Origin: Azospirillum sp.
Lineage (GTDB): Bacteria; Pseudomonadota; Alphaproteobacteria; Azospirillales; Azospirillaceae
NCBI GenBank assembly: GCA_027486405.1
Contig: JAIXPD010000078.1
Span: forward strand, 62,001-126,000
Length of the DNA stretch: 64,000 nucleotides
Direction: 5' to 3'
The notes beneath the pieces were generated by a model. That model saw only the letters and a list, made by a program, of their open reading frames with translations, was not told the DNA's origin and did no database searches. The translations under genes were made by a program, and so were the position numbers. Below, piece after piece: positions 46,157 through 55,616 of the stretch. How positions within the stretch are numbered: the stretch's first letter is position 1; each line of letters opens with the position of its first letter.

Positions 46157-46199
46157 TCGCCCTTTTTCTTCCGACCGTTCTCTTTGTCAGGTGCCCCCA

Positions 46200-47126
46200 A
46201 TGAGCAAGATCACGGGTCCTTTCGTGGCCGTCGTCACGCCCTTCGACGCGGAGGAGCGGATGGACGAGGCGGCGTTGCGCGCGCAGGTCGCGCGGCAGGC
46301 CGCTGTCGGCAACGGCGTGTTCTGCGCCGGAACCAACGGCGAGTTCTACGCCCTGTCCTTTGAGGAAAAGCAGCGCGCCGCCGCCCTGTGCGTAGAGGCC
46401 GCCAATGGGCGGGTTCCGGTGCTGGCCCACATCGGCGAGATTTCCACCCACCAGACCATCGCGCTGGGCCGCGCCATCGCCGGGTTGGGCGTGGCGGCGG
46501 TGTCGGCCATCACCCCGTCCTTCATCGCCTGTTCGTCCGACGAGCTGATCGGCTATTACCGGCGGGTTGCGGACGCGCTGACGGTTCCGCTCTACCTCTA
46601 CAACATCCCGGCGCGCACCGGGAACACGCTGACCCCGGAGGCCGCCGCCATCCTGGCCGATCACCCGAACATCGTCGGCATCAAGGACAGCGCCGGATCG
46701 CAGGAAAGCCTGGACGGCTTCCTGGCCATCGCCCGCGCGCGCGCGGATTTCGATGTGATGGTCGGGCCGGATTCCCTGATCCTGCACGGTCTGCGCCACG
46801 GCGCGGCGGGCTGCGTGTCGGGCCTGGGCAACGTCGCCCCGGTGACGCTGAACCGGATCTGGACGGCGTGGCGCGACGGCGATGCGGCGGCGGCGGACGC
46901 CGCGCAGGCCCATTTCGGCCAATTGCGCAAGGATCTGTACGCGCTGGGCTTCCCGCCCTCCATGGTCAAGCGGGCGCTGTGCCACGCCATGCCAGCGGTC
47001 GGCCACAGCCGTGGCCCGGTGCTGATCGGTGCCGACACCGACCGCGCCATCGCCGCCATCGCCGCCCGTTTCGCCGAAGCGGCGTACGGCGCGTCCGGCG
47101 CTTCGTCCAGCCGCGCGCCGGAGTGA
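46200..47126 (+). CDS. Dihydrodipicolinate synthase-family aldolase/lyase
   Basis: A 308-residue class I aldolase-fold enzyme. The Schiff-base Lys162 (IVGIKDSAGS), catalytic Tyr134 (LYLYNIPART) and the 2-oxoacid-binding motif AGTNGEFY (residues 43-50) are in place. True DapA is possible, but its neighbours point to a catabolic relative that splits or dehydrates a 2-keto-3-deoxy sugar acid. The ATG at 46200 was taken rather than an in-frame GTG at 46191; the sequence AGGTG precedes it. Confidence 0.9.
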   Translation: MSKITGPFVAVVTPFDAEERMDEAALRAQVARQAAVGNGVFCAGTNGEFYALSFEEKQRAAALCVEAANGRVPVLAHIGEISTHQTIALGRAIAGLGVAAVSAITPSFIACSSDELIGYYRRVADALTVPLYLYNIPARTGNTLTPEAAAILADHPNIVGIKDSAGSQESLDGFLAIARARADFDVMVGPDSLILHGLRHGAAGCVSGLGNVAPVTLNRIWTAWRDGDAAAADAAQAHFGQLRKDLYALGFPPSMVKRALCHAMPAVGHSRGPVLIGADTDRAIAAIAARFAEAAYGASGASSSRAPE

Positions 47127-47131
47127 CCTCG

Positions 47132-48373
47132 ATGACCGCCCTGACGATGCCCCCCGTCACCAATCCCGCCCCGCCGCCGCCGTCGGACCAGCGCGGCCCG
47201 TTGCTGGCCCGTCCCGACGATCCCCAGCGGGCGGACGCTTTCCTGCCCTCGCCCTGCGTGCAGAATCACGCGGCCAATCTGGCGCAGTTGCCCAACGGCG
47301 ATCTGCTGTGCGCCTGGTTCGGCGGCACGCAGGAAGGGATTCCCGACGTGTCGATCTACGCCGCCCGCCTGCCCGCCGGGGCGGACCGCTGGCAGGCCCC
47401 GGTCAAGCTGTCGGACGATCCCACCCGGTCGGAGCAGAACCCGGTCCTGTTCCCCGCCCCCGACGGCGCGCTGTGGCTGTTCTACACCGCCCAGATCTCC
47501 GGCCATCAGGACACCGCCATCGTCCGCTGCCGCGTCTCCCACGATCAGGGGCAGAGCTGGGGGCCGGTGCGCACCCTGTTCGAGGGGGAGGGCAACACCG
47601 GCGTGTTCATCCGTCAGCCGGTGGTGGTTCTGCCCAACGGCGATTGGCTGCTGCCGACCTTCCTGTGCCACGGCACGCCGGGCCGCGCCTGGGTGGGCGA
47701 TCACGACACCAGTGCGGTGCGCCGGTCGAGCGACGGCGGCCAAAGCTGGACCGAACACCCGGTTCCCGACAGCCTGGGGTGCGTCCACATGAACATCGTG
47801 CCGCTGGCCGACGGGCGGCTCGCCGCCTTCTACCGCAGCCGCTGGGCCGACCATGTGCACCGCAGCGTGTCGGAGGATGGCGGGCGGAGCTGGAGCGCGC
47901 CGCAACCGACTGAGCTGCCGAACAACAACTCTTCGATCCAGGTGACGGCGCTGTCTGATGGGCGGCTCGCCATCGTTTACAACCACGCCAGCGCGGCCGA
48001 CGCCACCGACCGCCGCCTGGGCCTCTACGACGATCTGGAGGAGGAGGACGGGGCCGAAACGGCGGCTCCGGCACCCCCCGCCGACGCCGAACCGGCGGGG
48101 CGGACCGCCTTCTGGGGCGCGCCGCGCGCGCCGCTGGCGCTGGCCCTGTCGTCCGACGGCGGGCTGACCTGGCCGGAGCGCCGTGATCTGGAGGTTGGCG
48201 ACGGCTTTTGCATGACCAACAATTCCAAGGACAAGCTGAACCGGGAATTCTCATACCCGGTCATCGTGCAAGCGCCCGATGGGCGGTTGCGCATCGCCTA
48301 CACCTATTTCCGGCAGGCGATCAAACACACCGACGTACCGGTTGGCTGGGTCGCCGCCGGTTCCAAACGGTAA
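47132..48373 (+). CDS. Sialidase-like BNR/Asp-box protein
   Basis: A 413-residue six-bladed propeller of the sialidase superfamily. Four Asp boxes are visible: SHDQGQSWG, SSDGGQSWT, SEDGGRSWS and SSDGGLTWP. There is no N-terminal signal peptide, so it is likely cytoplasmic, which is odd for a sialidase acting on host glycans. The catalytic set of a true sialidase cannot be verified here. Such proteins recur in sugar-acid operons with DapA-like and ABC-transporter genes; it may hydrolyse or epimerise a glycosidic or lactone intermediate (inference). The start MTALTMPPV is 6 bases after the DapA-like stop. Confidence 0.82.
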   Translation: MTALTMPPVTNPAPPPPSDQRGPLLARPDDPQRADAFLPSPCVQNHAANLAQLPNGDLLCAWFGGTQEGIPDVSIYAARLPAGADRWQAPVKLSDDPTRSEQNPVLFPAPDGALWLFYTAQISGHQDTAIVRCRVSHDQGQSWGPVRTLFEGEGNTGVFIRQPVVVLPNGDWLLPTFLCHGTPGRAWVGDHDTSAVRRSSDGGQSWTEHPVPDSLGCVHMNIVPLADGRLAAFYRSRWADHVHRSVSEDGGRSWSAPQPTELPNNNSSIQVTALSDGRLAIVYNHASAADATDRRLGLYDDLEEEDGAETAAPAPPADAEPAGRTAFWGAPRAPLALALSSDGGLTWPERRDLEVGDGFCMTNNSKDKLNREFSYPVIVQAPDGRLRIAYTYFRQAIKHTDVPVGWVAAGSKR

Positions 48374-48387
48374 GGGAGGACACCGGC

Positions 48388-49209
48388 ATGGCCCAGAACG
48401 CGACACAGGCAGCCCCGACCCTGACGCCCGCCCCACGGGCCGGTCAGCGTCCGGCGCTGATCCAGATCCGCAACCTGAAAAAATCCTTTGCGGGCGGGCG
48501 GGTGCAGGCGCTGTCCGGCATCCATCTGGACATCGCCGACGGCGAGTTCGTGTGCGTCGTCGGCCCGTCGGGCTGCGGCAAGAGCACGCTGCTGCGCATC
48601 CTGGCGGGCCTGGACGATTACGACAGCGGGCAGGTGACGTTGGGCGGAACCCCCGTCACCGGCCCGTCGCGCGACGTCGGCGTCGTGTTCCAGCAGGCCA
48701 ATCTGCTGCCCTGGCTGACGGTGCGCGAGAATGTGGCGCTGCCGCTGCGCGTCGGCGGCGGGCGGCGGGAGGGGGCGGACGATGTGGATCGTCTGCTCGA
48801 CGTTGCCGGGCTGAAGGATTTCGGCGGGCGGTACCCGTATGAACTGTCGGGCGGCATGCAGCAGCGCGCGGGCATCTGCCGCGCCCTGGTGCGCAACCCG
48901 CGCATCCTGCTGATGGACGAACCCTTTGGCGCGCTCGACGCCCTGACGCGCGAGCGGATGAATCTGGAGCTGCAACGCATCTGGCAGGCCACCGGCAAGA
49001 CGGTGCTGCTCATCACCCATTCGATTTCGGAAGCCATCTTCCTGGCCGACCGGGTGATCGTGATGTCGGCGCGACCGGGCCGCGTGCTGCGCGATCTGGC
49101 GGTGAACATCCCGCGCCCGCGCAGCAACGACACCATCATCAGCCACCCGGATTACCCGGCGCTGGCCAAGGACATCCGTGGGCTTCTGACCGGACAGGGA
49201 GAGGAATGA
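48388..49209 (+). CDS. ABC transporter ATP-binding protein (NitT/TauT type)
   Basis: A 273-residue ATPase with Walker A GPSGCGKST (about residues 57-65), Q-loop VVFQQANLLPW, signature LSGGMQQR and Walker B ILLMDEPFGALD. The sequence style matches SsuB/TauB importers of sulfonates, nitrate or aromatic acids. It forms one transporter with the next two genes; its stop overlaps the permease start in ATGA. The start MAQNATQAAP follows a GGGAGG site. Confidence 0.94.
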   Translation: MAQNATQAAPTLTPAPRAGQRPALIQIRNLKKSFAGGRVQALSGIHLDIADGEFVCVVGPSGCGKSTLLRILAGLDDYDSGQVTLGGTPVTGPSRDVGVVFQQANLLPWLTVRENVALPLRVGGGRREGADDVDRLLDVAGLKDFGGRYPYELSGGMQQRAGICRALVRNPRILLMDEPFGALDALTRERMNLELQRIWQATGKTVLLITHSISEAIFLADRVIVMSARPGRVLRDLAVNIPRPRSNDTIISHPDYPALAKDIRGLLTGQGEE

Positions 49210-50090
49210 TGAGCAAGCCCGACATCACCCTGGCCGTGGATGCGGCCGTGACCGATGCGGCTGTGACCGACGCCAGCCCCGAATCCACCCCGTCCACCCC
49301 CCGCCGCCGGGGCAAGGAGCCGGTCAACGGGACCCTGATCGCCGCCGTGGGGCTGGTGGTTCTGTTCGGCGGCTGGGCGCTGGCCGTCCGCTACCTCAAC
49401 ATCCCGTCCTACATCCTGCCGTCGCCGGCGGCGGTGTGGAAGGCGCTGTGGTCCGGGCTGGCGGTGTCGCCCACCGATCCGCTGGGCTATTACCTGCCGC
49501 TGTGGGGCACGCTGAAGAACGCGGCCATCGGGCTGGCGGCGGGCGGCGGCCTGGGGCTGGTCCTGGGGTCGCTGATGGCGGAAAGCCGGACCATCGAAAA
49601 GCTGCTGATGCCCTACGCCTTCGCCCTGCAAAGCCTGCCCAAGGTCGCCATCGCGCCGCTGGTGGTGATCTGGTTCGGTTTCGGCGACGGATCGAAGATC
49701 GCGATCGCCGGGTTGCTGGCCTTTTTCCCGATCCTCATCAACAGCTTCACCGGCCTGCGCGCGGTGGAGCCGGAAAAGATCGACCTGATGCGCTCGCTCT
49801 CCGCCTCGCGGTTGGAGACCTACCGCATCGTCAAGCTGCCCAGTGCCGCCCCCTACATCTTCGCCGGTCTGGACATGGCGGTGGTCTATGCGCTGCTCGG
49901 GACCATCGTCGCCGAATTCCTGGGCGCGCAGCAGGGCATGGGCGTCGTCATCACCCAGGCCCAGGCGGTGACGGACGTGGCGGGCGTGTTCGCCGCACTG
50001 GTCATTCTCGGTGCCTTTGGCATTCTGTTGCACGGCATCGTGCGCGGGCTGGAGCAACGCATCGTCCATTGGGGCCGGGGGCGCAAGTGA
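49206..50090 (+). CDS. ABC transporter permease (NitT/TauT type)
   Basis: A 294-residue permease with about six transmembrane helices. The cytoplasmic coupling loop is present (RLETYRIVKLPSAAPYIFAGLDMA), as in SsuC/TauC. The N-terminus has a degenerate AVTDA repeat (residues about 12-25). ATG codons at 49206 and 49209 are adjacent; either is possible. It is coupled to the ATPase upstream and the binding protein downstream. Confidence 0.93.
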   Translation: MMSKPDITLAVDAAVTDAAVTDASPESTPSTPRRRGKEPVNGTLIAAVGLVVLFGGWALAVRYLNIPSYILPSPAAVWKALWSGLAVSPTDPLGYYLPLWGTLKNAAIGLAAGGGLGLVLGSLMAESRTIEKLLMPYAFALQSLPKVAIAPLVVIWFGFGDGSKIAIAGLLAFFPILINSFTGLRAVEPEKIDLMRSLSASRLETYRIVKLPSAAPYIFAGLDMAVVYALLGTIVAEFLGAQQGMGVVITQAQAVTDVAGVFAALVILGAFGILLHGIVRGLEQRIVHWGRGRK

Positions 50091-50172
50091 GGGCGACCGC
50101 CCGTCATCATCACCCGCACCAAATCCGCACCAAACACCGATAAGCAAAACATCGAAGAGGGAGGACACCGAC

Positions 50173-51258
50173 ATGACCACGCTTCGCCTCACCCGCCGTC
50201 ACTGCCTGCAAGCGGCGGGCGTCTTCGCCGCCGCCCTGGCGCTCGGTCCGCGTTCGCTGTCGGCGCAGACCGCCGCGCGCACGGTCAAGCTGGGCGTCGG
50301 GCTGAAATCGCTGAACGCCAGCGTCATCAATCTGCTGATCGGCGAGGCGCTGGGCTACAACGCCGCCGAAGGCTTCACGGTCAAGGGCATGGCGGTGGGC
50401 GGCAACGCCAACGTGCAGGTCGCGGTGGACCGGGGCGACGTGGACATCGGCATCGGCGTGCCGTCCTACGCCCTGCCGATCCTGGCCAAGGGCGAATGGG
50501 GCGAGGCCATCAACTTCTATCAGTACACCTACCCCTACAAATGGGATGTGGCGGTGAAGCCGGGGGCGGCGATCAAGAGCTACACCGACCTGAAGGGCAA
50601 GAACATCGGCGTGTCGGATTTCGGCGGGACCGAATACCCCGTCACCCGCAACGTGCTGAAAAACATGGGCATCGACCCCGACCGCGACGTGAAGTGGACG
50701 GCGGTGGGCAGCGGTGTTCCGGCGGGCGTGGCCCTGCAACGCGGGGCGATCGACGCGCTGGCCTATTACGACACCGGCTTTGGCCTGATCGAAGGGGCGG
50801 GCATCCCGTTCGACATCCTGACCCGCCCGACCGGCCTGCCGATGATCGGTGGCCAATTCCTGATGGCGTTGCGCGACCGGGTGAAAAACGAGCGGGCGTT
50901 GATGGTCGGCTTCGGACGGGCGGCGGCCAAATCCTCGGCCTTCCTGCTGACCAATCCGACCGCCGGGGCCAAGGCCTTCCTGAAGCTCTATCCCGAAACC
51001 GCCCCGCGCGGCAGCAGCGAGGAGGAGGCGGTCAAGGCCGTGCTGGTCGCCATCAGCCGCCGGGTCAAGCTCTATCAAGCGCCCTACGACGGCTACAAGT
51101 TCGGCCAGATCAACCCGGACGAGTTCACCACCGAAATGGCGCTGAACGGGATGGAGGCAAAGGATCTGTCGCGTTTCTACACCAACGACCTGATCGCCGA
51201 CATCAACGCCTTTGACGTCGCCGCGATCAAGGCGCAGGCCATGGCCTTCAATGGCTGA
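50173..51258 (+). CDS. ABC transporter substrate-binding protein (NMT1/SsuA-like)
   Basis: A 361-residue periplasmic binding protein of the NMT1/THI5-like fold. The N-terminus TRRHCLQAAGVFAAALALGPRSLSAQ is a twin-arginine or Sec-type export signal cut near residue 33. The mature core has LGVGLKSLNASVINLLIGEALGY and KGKNIGVSDFGGTEYPVTRNVL, the usual pattern for ligand-binding lobes. It has a GGGAGG site at 50160. It delivers the substrate that the operon's kinase and dehydrogenases presumably degrade. Confidence 0.9.
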   Translation: MTTLRLTRRHCLQAAGVFAAALALGPRSLSAQTAARTVKLGVGLKSLNASVINLLIGEALGYNAAEGFTVKGMAVGGNANVQVAVDRGDVDIGIGVPSYALPILAKGEWGEAINFYQYTYPYKWDVAVKPGAAIKSYTDLKGKNIGVSDFGGTEYPVTRNVLKNMGIDPDRDVKWTAVGSGVPAGVALQRGAIDALAYYDTGFGLIEGAGIPFDILTRPTGLPMIGGQFLMALRDRVKNERALMVGFGRAAAKSSAFLLTNPTAGAKAFLKLYPETAPRGSSEEEAVKAVLVAISRRVKLYQAPYDGYKFGQINPDEFTTEMALNGMEAKDLSRFYTNDLIADINAFDVAAIKAQAMAFNG

Positions 51259-51976
51259 GGTGGCGGGGGCGGTTGATGCGGGCGCGGTGGAACGCCGCGC
51301 CCTGGTGACGGGCGTCAGTTCCGGCATCGGCGCGGCCATCGCCGCGCGGCTGCTGGCCGATGGCTGGGCGGTGTGGGGCCTCAGCCGCAGCGCCCCGGCG
51401 GCCGCGTTGGGCGATCACCCGGCCTTGCGCTGGATCCCGGTCGATCTGATGGACGCGGCGGCGCTGGGGGCGGCGCTGGCCGCCCTGCCGCCGGTCGGGG
51501 CGCTGGTGCACGCCGCCGGAATCCTGCGTGTCGGGCGGTTGGGCGGGTTGCCCGCCGACGACGCGCGGGCGATGTGGCGGCTGCATGTGGAGGCGGCGAC
51601 CCAACTGGTGGAACACGCCGTCCCGGCCATGCCCGACGGCGGCCGGGTGGTGCTGATCGGCAGCCGCACGTCGGACGGGTCGGCGGGGCGCAGCCAATAC
51701 GCGGCCAGCAAGGCGGCGCTGGTCGGCATGGCGCGATCCTGGGCCATCGAGCTGGCCGAACGCGCCATCACGGTGAACGTCGTGGCCCCCGGTGCCACCG
51801 ACACGCCGATGCTGGCCGACCCCAACCGCGCCGGGGTCCAGCCCAAACGTCCGCCCATCGGCCGTTTCGTGAAACCGGAGGAGGTGGCGGGCCTGACCGC
51901 CTTCCTTCTGTCGGACGCGGCGGCCAGCCTCACCGGGCAGCGCATCGTCGTCTGCGGCGGGGCCTCGCTGGTGTGA
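51251..51976 (+). CDS. Short-chain dehydrogenase/reductase
   Basis: A 241-residue classical SDR. The cofactor motif is TGVSSGIGAAIAARLL (about residues 20-35). The catalytic serine lies in IGSRTSDGS and the YxxxK pair in SQYAASKAALVGMA. The start codon lies inside the last codons of the binding-protein gene (8-base overlap), so it is the last member of the operon. It probably oxidises a hydroxyl of the imported acid or its lactone; the substrate is unknown. Confidence 0.92.
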   Translation: MAEVAGAVDAGAVERRALVTGVSSGIGAAIAARLLADGWAVWGLSRSAPAAALGDHPALRWIPVDLMDAAALGAALAALPPVGALVHAAGILRVGRLGGLPADDARAMWRLHVEAATQLVEHAVPAMPDGGRVVLIGSRTSDGSAGRSQYAASKAALVGMARSWAIELAERAITVNVVAPGATDTPMLADPNRAGVQPKRPPIGRFVKPEEVAGLTAFLLSDAAASLTGQRIVVCGGASLV

Positions 51977-52325
51977 CCGGCACGGGCCAGGGGGCCGGTT
52001 GCCCCTCCCCCTGGCGCGAACACAACCAAAGCGATTTCAAACGCGCTGCAAATCATTGCGGCGCGTGTTTTTTTTGTGCAGAGGAGCTAAAAATTCAAAG
52101 ATTGCGCGAACACATGTCACGCAAAAGCAATCATGATCAACGGCAATCGCTTTGTTTTTCAGCAAACACAGTGTGTTTTTGCGTCGCATCATTGTCAAAA
52201 TGGGGAATAAGACGACCATAAGGCGCGCATTGTCGCGCCCTGGGAGGACTCTTGTTGTTGCGTGTGCGAGGAATTTTCTGCTAAAAGACGTATAACTCTA
52301 TAATTTTTGATACTCATCATAATCC
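51977..52325. other. AT-rich intergenic region with terminator and TRAP-protein promoter
   Basis: No gene is supported. This is visibly richer in A and T than the rest of the window. It contains the operon terminator and an inverted pair CAAAGCGATT (52027-52036) / AATCGCTTTG (52145-52154). It also has a dyad AAACACA-G-TGTGTTT (52164-52178) and a perfect TATAAT (52299-52304) without a good -35 box. The TATAAT lies 22 bases before the first ATG of the next gene. Confidence 0.6.
52041..52075 (+). terminator. Rho-independent terminator of the sugar-acid operon
   Basis: An 11-base stem (arm ACGCGCTGCAA, one G-U pair) with a 4-base loop is followed by eight consecutive T residues. It lies 65 bases after the SDR stop. 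Confidence 0.92.
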
Positions 52326-53318
52326 ATGGGGGCGTCTGTGAAAGCGATTTTGGGCGTGGCCATTGGCCTTGGTCTCGCGATGGCTGCGACCGGGGCCGAG
52401 GCCGGACAAAAGTTCAAGATTGGTCACGTTCTGGCGAAAGGCTCCCAGTTCAGCGAGGCCGTGCGTGTGATGAACGAGGAGTTGGAGCGCCGGACCTCCG
52501 GCCGCTACAGCATCGAGGAGTTTCCGGCCAGCGCGTTGGGCGACGGCAAGGCGATGCTCGACGGCGTGAAGCTGGGGACCATCGACATGGTGATGTCCTC
52601 CTCCGGCGGCGCGTTGGCCCAGTTCAACACCACCATGGGCATCCTCGACCTGATGCTGCTGTTCCGCGACGAGGCGCACGCCGACTCCGTGCTGGACGGT
52701 CCGATCGGCGGCGCGCTGTTGGACAGCTTCAAGCCGTTGGGCGTGGTTGGGCTGGCCTGGGGTGAGAACGGCTTCCGCCAGCTCACCAACGCGGTGCGCC
52801 CGATCAAGACCCCCGCCGACATCGCCGGGATGAAAATCCGCATCGCCGAAAGCGAAATCTACAAGAAGGCGTTTGAAAGCCTGGGGGCCAAGCCCTTCAC
52901 CCTGCCGTTCGCGCAGGTCTATCCGGCGTTGAAGAACGGACAGGCCGAAGGCCAGGAAAACCCGATCACCACCATCGTCGGCGCCAAGCTGAACGAGGTG
53001 CAGAGCCACATCACGCTCAGCTACCACACCTACGCCCCGGCGGTGATCCTCATCAACGCCGATGCGTTCGGCGACATGACGCCGGACGACCAGAAGGTCT
53101 TGCAGGAGGCGGCGAAGGCCGGGGGGCAGGCGTCGCGCAAGTTCGTGCGCGACCGCGACGCCAAGGGGTTGGAGACGTTGAAGGCGTCCGGCATCACCAT
53201 CACGCCGACGGCGGAGTTCGACCACGCCGGTTTTGAAAAGGCGCTGGCCCCCTTCTATGCCGAAGCGTCGAAGGTGTTCCCGCTGGACCAGATCAACGCC
53301 ATCAAGAACGCCAAGTGA
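52326..53318 (+). CDS. Orphan TRAP solute-binding protein (DctP family)
   Basis: A 330-residue DctP-like protein with signal peptide MGASVKAILGVAIGLGLAMA, cut after AEA near residue 26. The core resembles TRAP proteins (GQKFKIGHVLAKGSQFSEAV; the arginine in MKIRIAESEIY; GQAEGQENPITTIV). No TRAP membrane subunit is adjacent, unlike the other two sets in this window. A GTG at 52338, with GGGGG upstream, could be the real start. It lies directly upstream of a chemoreceptor gene in the same direction, so it may work as a ligand-presenting sensor (inference). Confidence 0.88.
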   Translation: MGASVKAILGVAIGLGLAMAATGAEAGQKFKIGHVLAKGSQFSEAVRVMNEELERRTSGRYSIEEFPASALGDGKAMLDGVKLGTIDMVMSSSGGALAQFNTTMGILDLMLLFRDEAHADSVLDGPIGGALLDSFKPLGVVGLAWGENGFRQLTNAVRPIKTPADIAGMKIRIAESEIYKKAFESLGAKPFTLPFAQVYPALKNGQAEGQENPITTIVGAKLNEVQSHITLSYHTYAPAVILINADAFGDMTPDDQKVLQEAAKAGGQASRKFVRDRDAKGLETLKASGITITPTAEFDHAGFEKALAPFYAEASKVFPLDQINAIKNAK

Positions 53319-53376
53319 TCCGGCGGCCCGCAACGGGCTGGGGCTGACGGCGTTGTCGATTGGGACCGCATGACCG

Positions 53377-53429
53377 GGGAGGGGTGGATTTCGAACGGGT
53401 GGCTCCAGTCGAAACACCTCTCCCTTTTT
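53377..53429 (+). terminator. Terminator after the orphan TRAP protein
   Basis: An imperfect stem pairs GGGGAGGGGTGGATTTCGA with TCGAAACACCTCTCCC and is followed by TTTTT. It suggests the chemoreceptor gene is mostly transcribed separately. Confidence 0.65.
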
Positions 53430-53488
53430 GTTTCCGCGCTTTTTGACTCCACGCGTCGGCCCGGCGTGCAAGACACAGGACATTGACC

Positions 53489-55546
53489 ATGAACAGCCCT
53501 GGCGGGAAAAGCAGACTGGCGTCGCGTCTCAAGATTTCGCACAGGATTTTCATCGGCTTCCTGGCCATGATCGGACTGATCGTGTTCCTGGGGTCCCAGT
53601 ATGTCAGCAGCGTCCGCAAGATCGGCGACGAGCTGGATCATGTCATGGACACCGGGCAGGACGCGTTGACCACCGCGCATCTGGCCGACCTCAGCGAGCG
53701 GATGGACCGGGCGGTCCTGACCTACATCGCCTCGCAGACGGAGCTTGATCTCGCCTCCGCCCGCAGGGAGGTGGAGGGGTTTGAAAAGGCGTTGGCGACG
53801 CTGAAGACGCAGACCAATTCGCCGGTCGACGATCAGAAGATGTCCGCCCTGACCACCATCGCCGCCCAATACCGGGCGGCGTTCGACAGCGTCGTCGCGG
53901 CGGTGGTGCAGCGGCGCGAGGGGGTGGGACAGACCTTCCTGGTTGGCGCGCAGTTGAACACGACGGCCATGGCCATCGTCGATTCCGCCCAGTCCGGTGC
54001 CCAATCCGGCGCCTCGGCCCCGGCCGATGCGGAGGCGATGCAGGCCGCCCTGCGCTTGCAGCAGGCCTTGCAGGGAACCCGGATGGCGGCGGCTCGCTAC
54101 TTCTCCACCTTTGATCCGAACGACGCCGGATCGGCCAAGAACGAGCTGATCCGGCTGGGCGAGGCGGTGGCCGACGCCAAGAGCAAGACCGCCGCCAACC
54201 GCCGCATCCAACGTTTCCTGACCGCGATGGAACCGCAGATCGCGGCCTTTGCCAAGGGGCTGGAAACCGCCGTCGGCGGCACGCAGACCCTGTTGGAGAC
54301 GCAGAGCAAGATCCGGTTGATCCTGGATCAACTGCTGTCCGGCGTGCGCGCGATCGTGACCTCCTTCTCCGACCTGCAACGGCAGACCCAGGAACGGGCG
54401 TTGGAGTCCATCGAATCCAGCGGTCGCCAGGCCCTGGTCACGCCGCTGGTCGCGCTGCTGGGGGGCATCGTCTTCGCCGCGATGATCGCCGCCTCCATCG
54501 TCCGCCCGATCCGCAGCATGACCGCCGCCATGGCCGCGCTGGCCAACGGCAACACCGCCACTGCGATTCCGGCCACCGACAACCACGACGAAATCGGCGA
54601 CATGGCGCGCGCGGTTCAGGTGTTCAAGGAAAACGCCATCAACATGGACCGGATGCGGCACGAGCAGGAGGAATCCCGCGCCCGCAACGAGGCGGACAAG
54701 CGCGCCACCATGAACGGGTTGGCGCAGAATTTCGAAAGCACCGTGATGGACGTGGTCGAACACGTCGTCCGTGAATCGGAGATCGTCCAGATCAACGCCC
54801 GCACGGTGTCGGAGGTGGCCGAACAGACGCTGCAACTGGCCGCCCAAGGCGCATCGGCCACCGAGGAGGCCAGCACCAACGTGCGGATGGTGGCCGCAGC
54901 GGTGGAGGAGCTGTCGCGCTCGGTCGCCGCCATCAGCGCCCAGGCGTCGGAATCGACCGACATCGCCCGCAACGCCGTGAACGAAGCGCGCCAGACCAAC
55001 GACGTCGTCGCGGCCCTGTCCGAAGCGGCCCGCCGCATCGGCGACGTCATCCATCTGATCGAAAACATCGCCAAGCAAACCAACCTGCTGGCGCTGAACG
55101 CGACCATCGAAGCCGCGCGCGCGGGCGAAGCGGGCAAGGGTTTCGCGGTCGTCGCCAACGAGGTGAAGACGCTGGCCAACCAGACCACCGTCGCCACCGG
55201 CGACATCAGCGTTCAGGTGGACGCCATCCAATCGACCACGCAGAACGCGGTGGACGCCATCCGCCGCATCGGCGAAACGATCAACCGGATGGACAGCATC
55301 GCCGTCAGCATCTCCACGGCGGTTCAGCACCAGTTCGAAGCCACGCAGGAGATTTCCGAGAATCTCCGTCAGGCCGCCTTGGGAACCACCGAGGTGTCCA
55401 GCACGATCACCCATGTGCTGCACAAGGCGACGGACGCCGGATCCTCGGCGGAAAGCCTGCTGGGCAGTTCCGGCACGCTGGCCGACCAGACGGCGGTTCT
55501 GAAGCAGGAGGTCAACTCCTTCACCGACCGCATCCGCGTCGGCTGA
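53489..55546 (+). CDS. Methyl-accepting chemotaxis protein
   Basis: A 685-residue transmembrane chemoreceptor: N-terminal TM1 at about 20-40 ([20 protein letters not shown]), a periplasmic helical sensor of about 270 residues, TM2 at about 317-338, HAMP ([18 protein letters not shown]) and a cytoplasmic signalling domain. The conserved hairpin tip is [34 protein letters not shown] (about residues 522-555). There is no C-terminal receptor pentapeptide. The start is the ATG at 53489 rather than TTG 53483. The ligand is unknown; the neighbouring orphan TRAP binding protein could be its partner. Confidence 0.94.
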   Translation: MNSPGGKSRLASRLKISHRIFIGFLAMIGLIVFLGSQYVSSVRKIGDELDHVMDTGQDALTTAHLADLSERMDRAVLTYIASQTELDLASARREVEGFEKALATLKTQTNSPVDDQKMSALTTIAAQYRAAFDSVVAAVVQRREGVGQTFLVGAQLNTTAMAIVDSAQSGAQSGASAPADAEAMQAALRLQQALQGTRMAAARYFSTFDPNDAGSAKNELIRLGEAVADAKSKTAANRRIQRFLTAMEPQIAAFAKGLETAVGGTQTLLETQSKIRLILDQLLSGVRAIVTSFSDLQRQTQERALESIESSGRQALVTPLVALLGGIVFAAMIAASIVRPIRSMTAAMAALANGNTATAIPATDNHDEIGDMARAVQVFKENAINMDRMRHEQEESRARNEADKRATMNGLAQNFESTVMDVVEHVVRESEIVQINARTVSEVAEQTLQLAAQGASATEEASTNVRMVAAAVEELSRSVAAISAQASESTDIARNAVNEARQTNDVVAALSEAARRIGDVIHLIENIAKQTNLLALNATIEAARAGEAGKGFAVVANEVKTLANQTTVATGDISVQVDAIQSTTQNAVDAIRRIGETINRMDSIAVSISTAVQHQFEATQEISENLRQAALGTTEVSSTITHVLHKATDAGSSAESLLGSSGTLADQTAVLKQEVNSFTDRIRVG

Positions 55547-55560
55547 TCCGCCCCTCCATC

Positions 55561-55610
55561 GGCGCGCCCGCCCGGATCCGGTTGTCGCACCGGATCCGGG
55601 CGGGCGCGCC
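55561..55610. terminator. Long perfect hairpin between convergent genes
   Basis: A perfect 21-bp stem (55561-55581 and 55590-55610) with an 8-base loop separates the chemoreceptor and PaiB-like genes. There is no T-run; its length and symmetry suggest a bidirectional barrier. Confidence 0.7.
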
Positions 55611-55616
55611 GTGGGG

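Noticed and set aside
46200-47126. Assignment of the DapA-like gene as lysine-biosynthetic dapA
   Set aside because: It lies within a catabolic operon under a GntR regulator, which favours a sugar-acid lyase; the sequence alone does not decide.
48361-48377. CCAAACGGTAAGGGA at the sialidase-like gene's stop resembles an iteron
   Set aside because: It lacks the full C-run and has mismatches; it is explained by an Arg codon, the TAA stop and the ribosome-binding site of the next gene.
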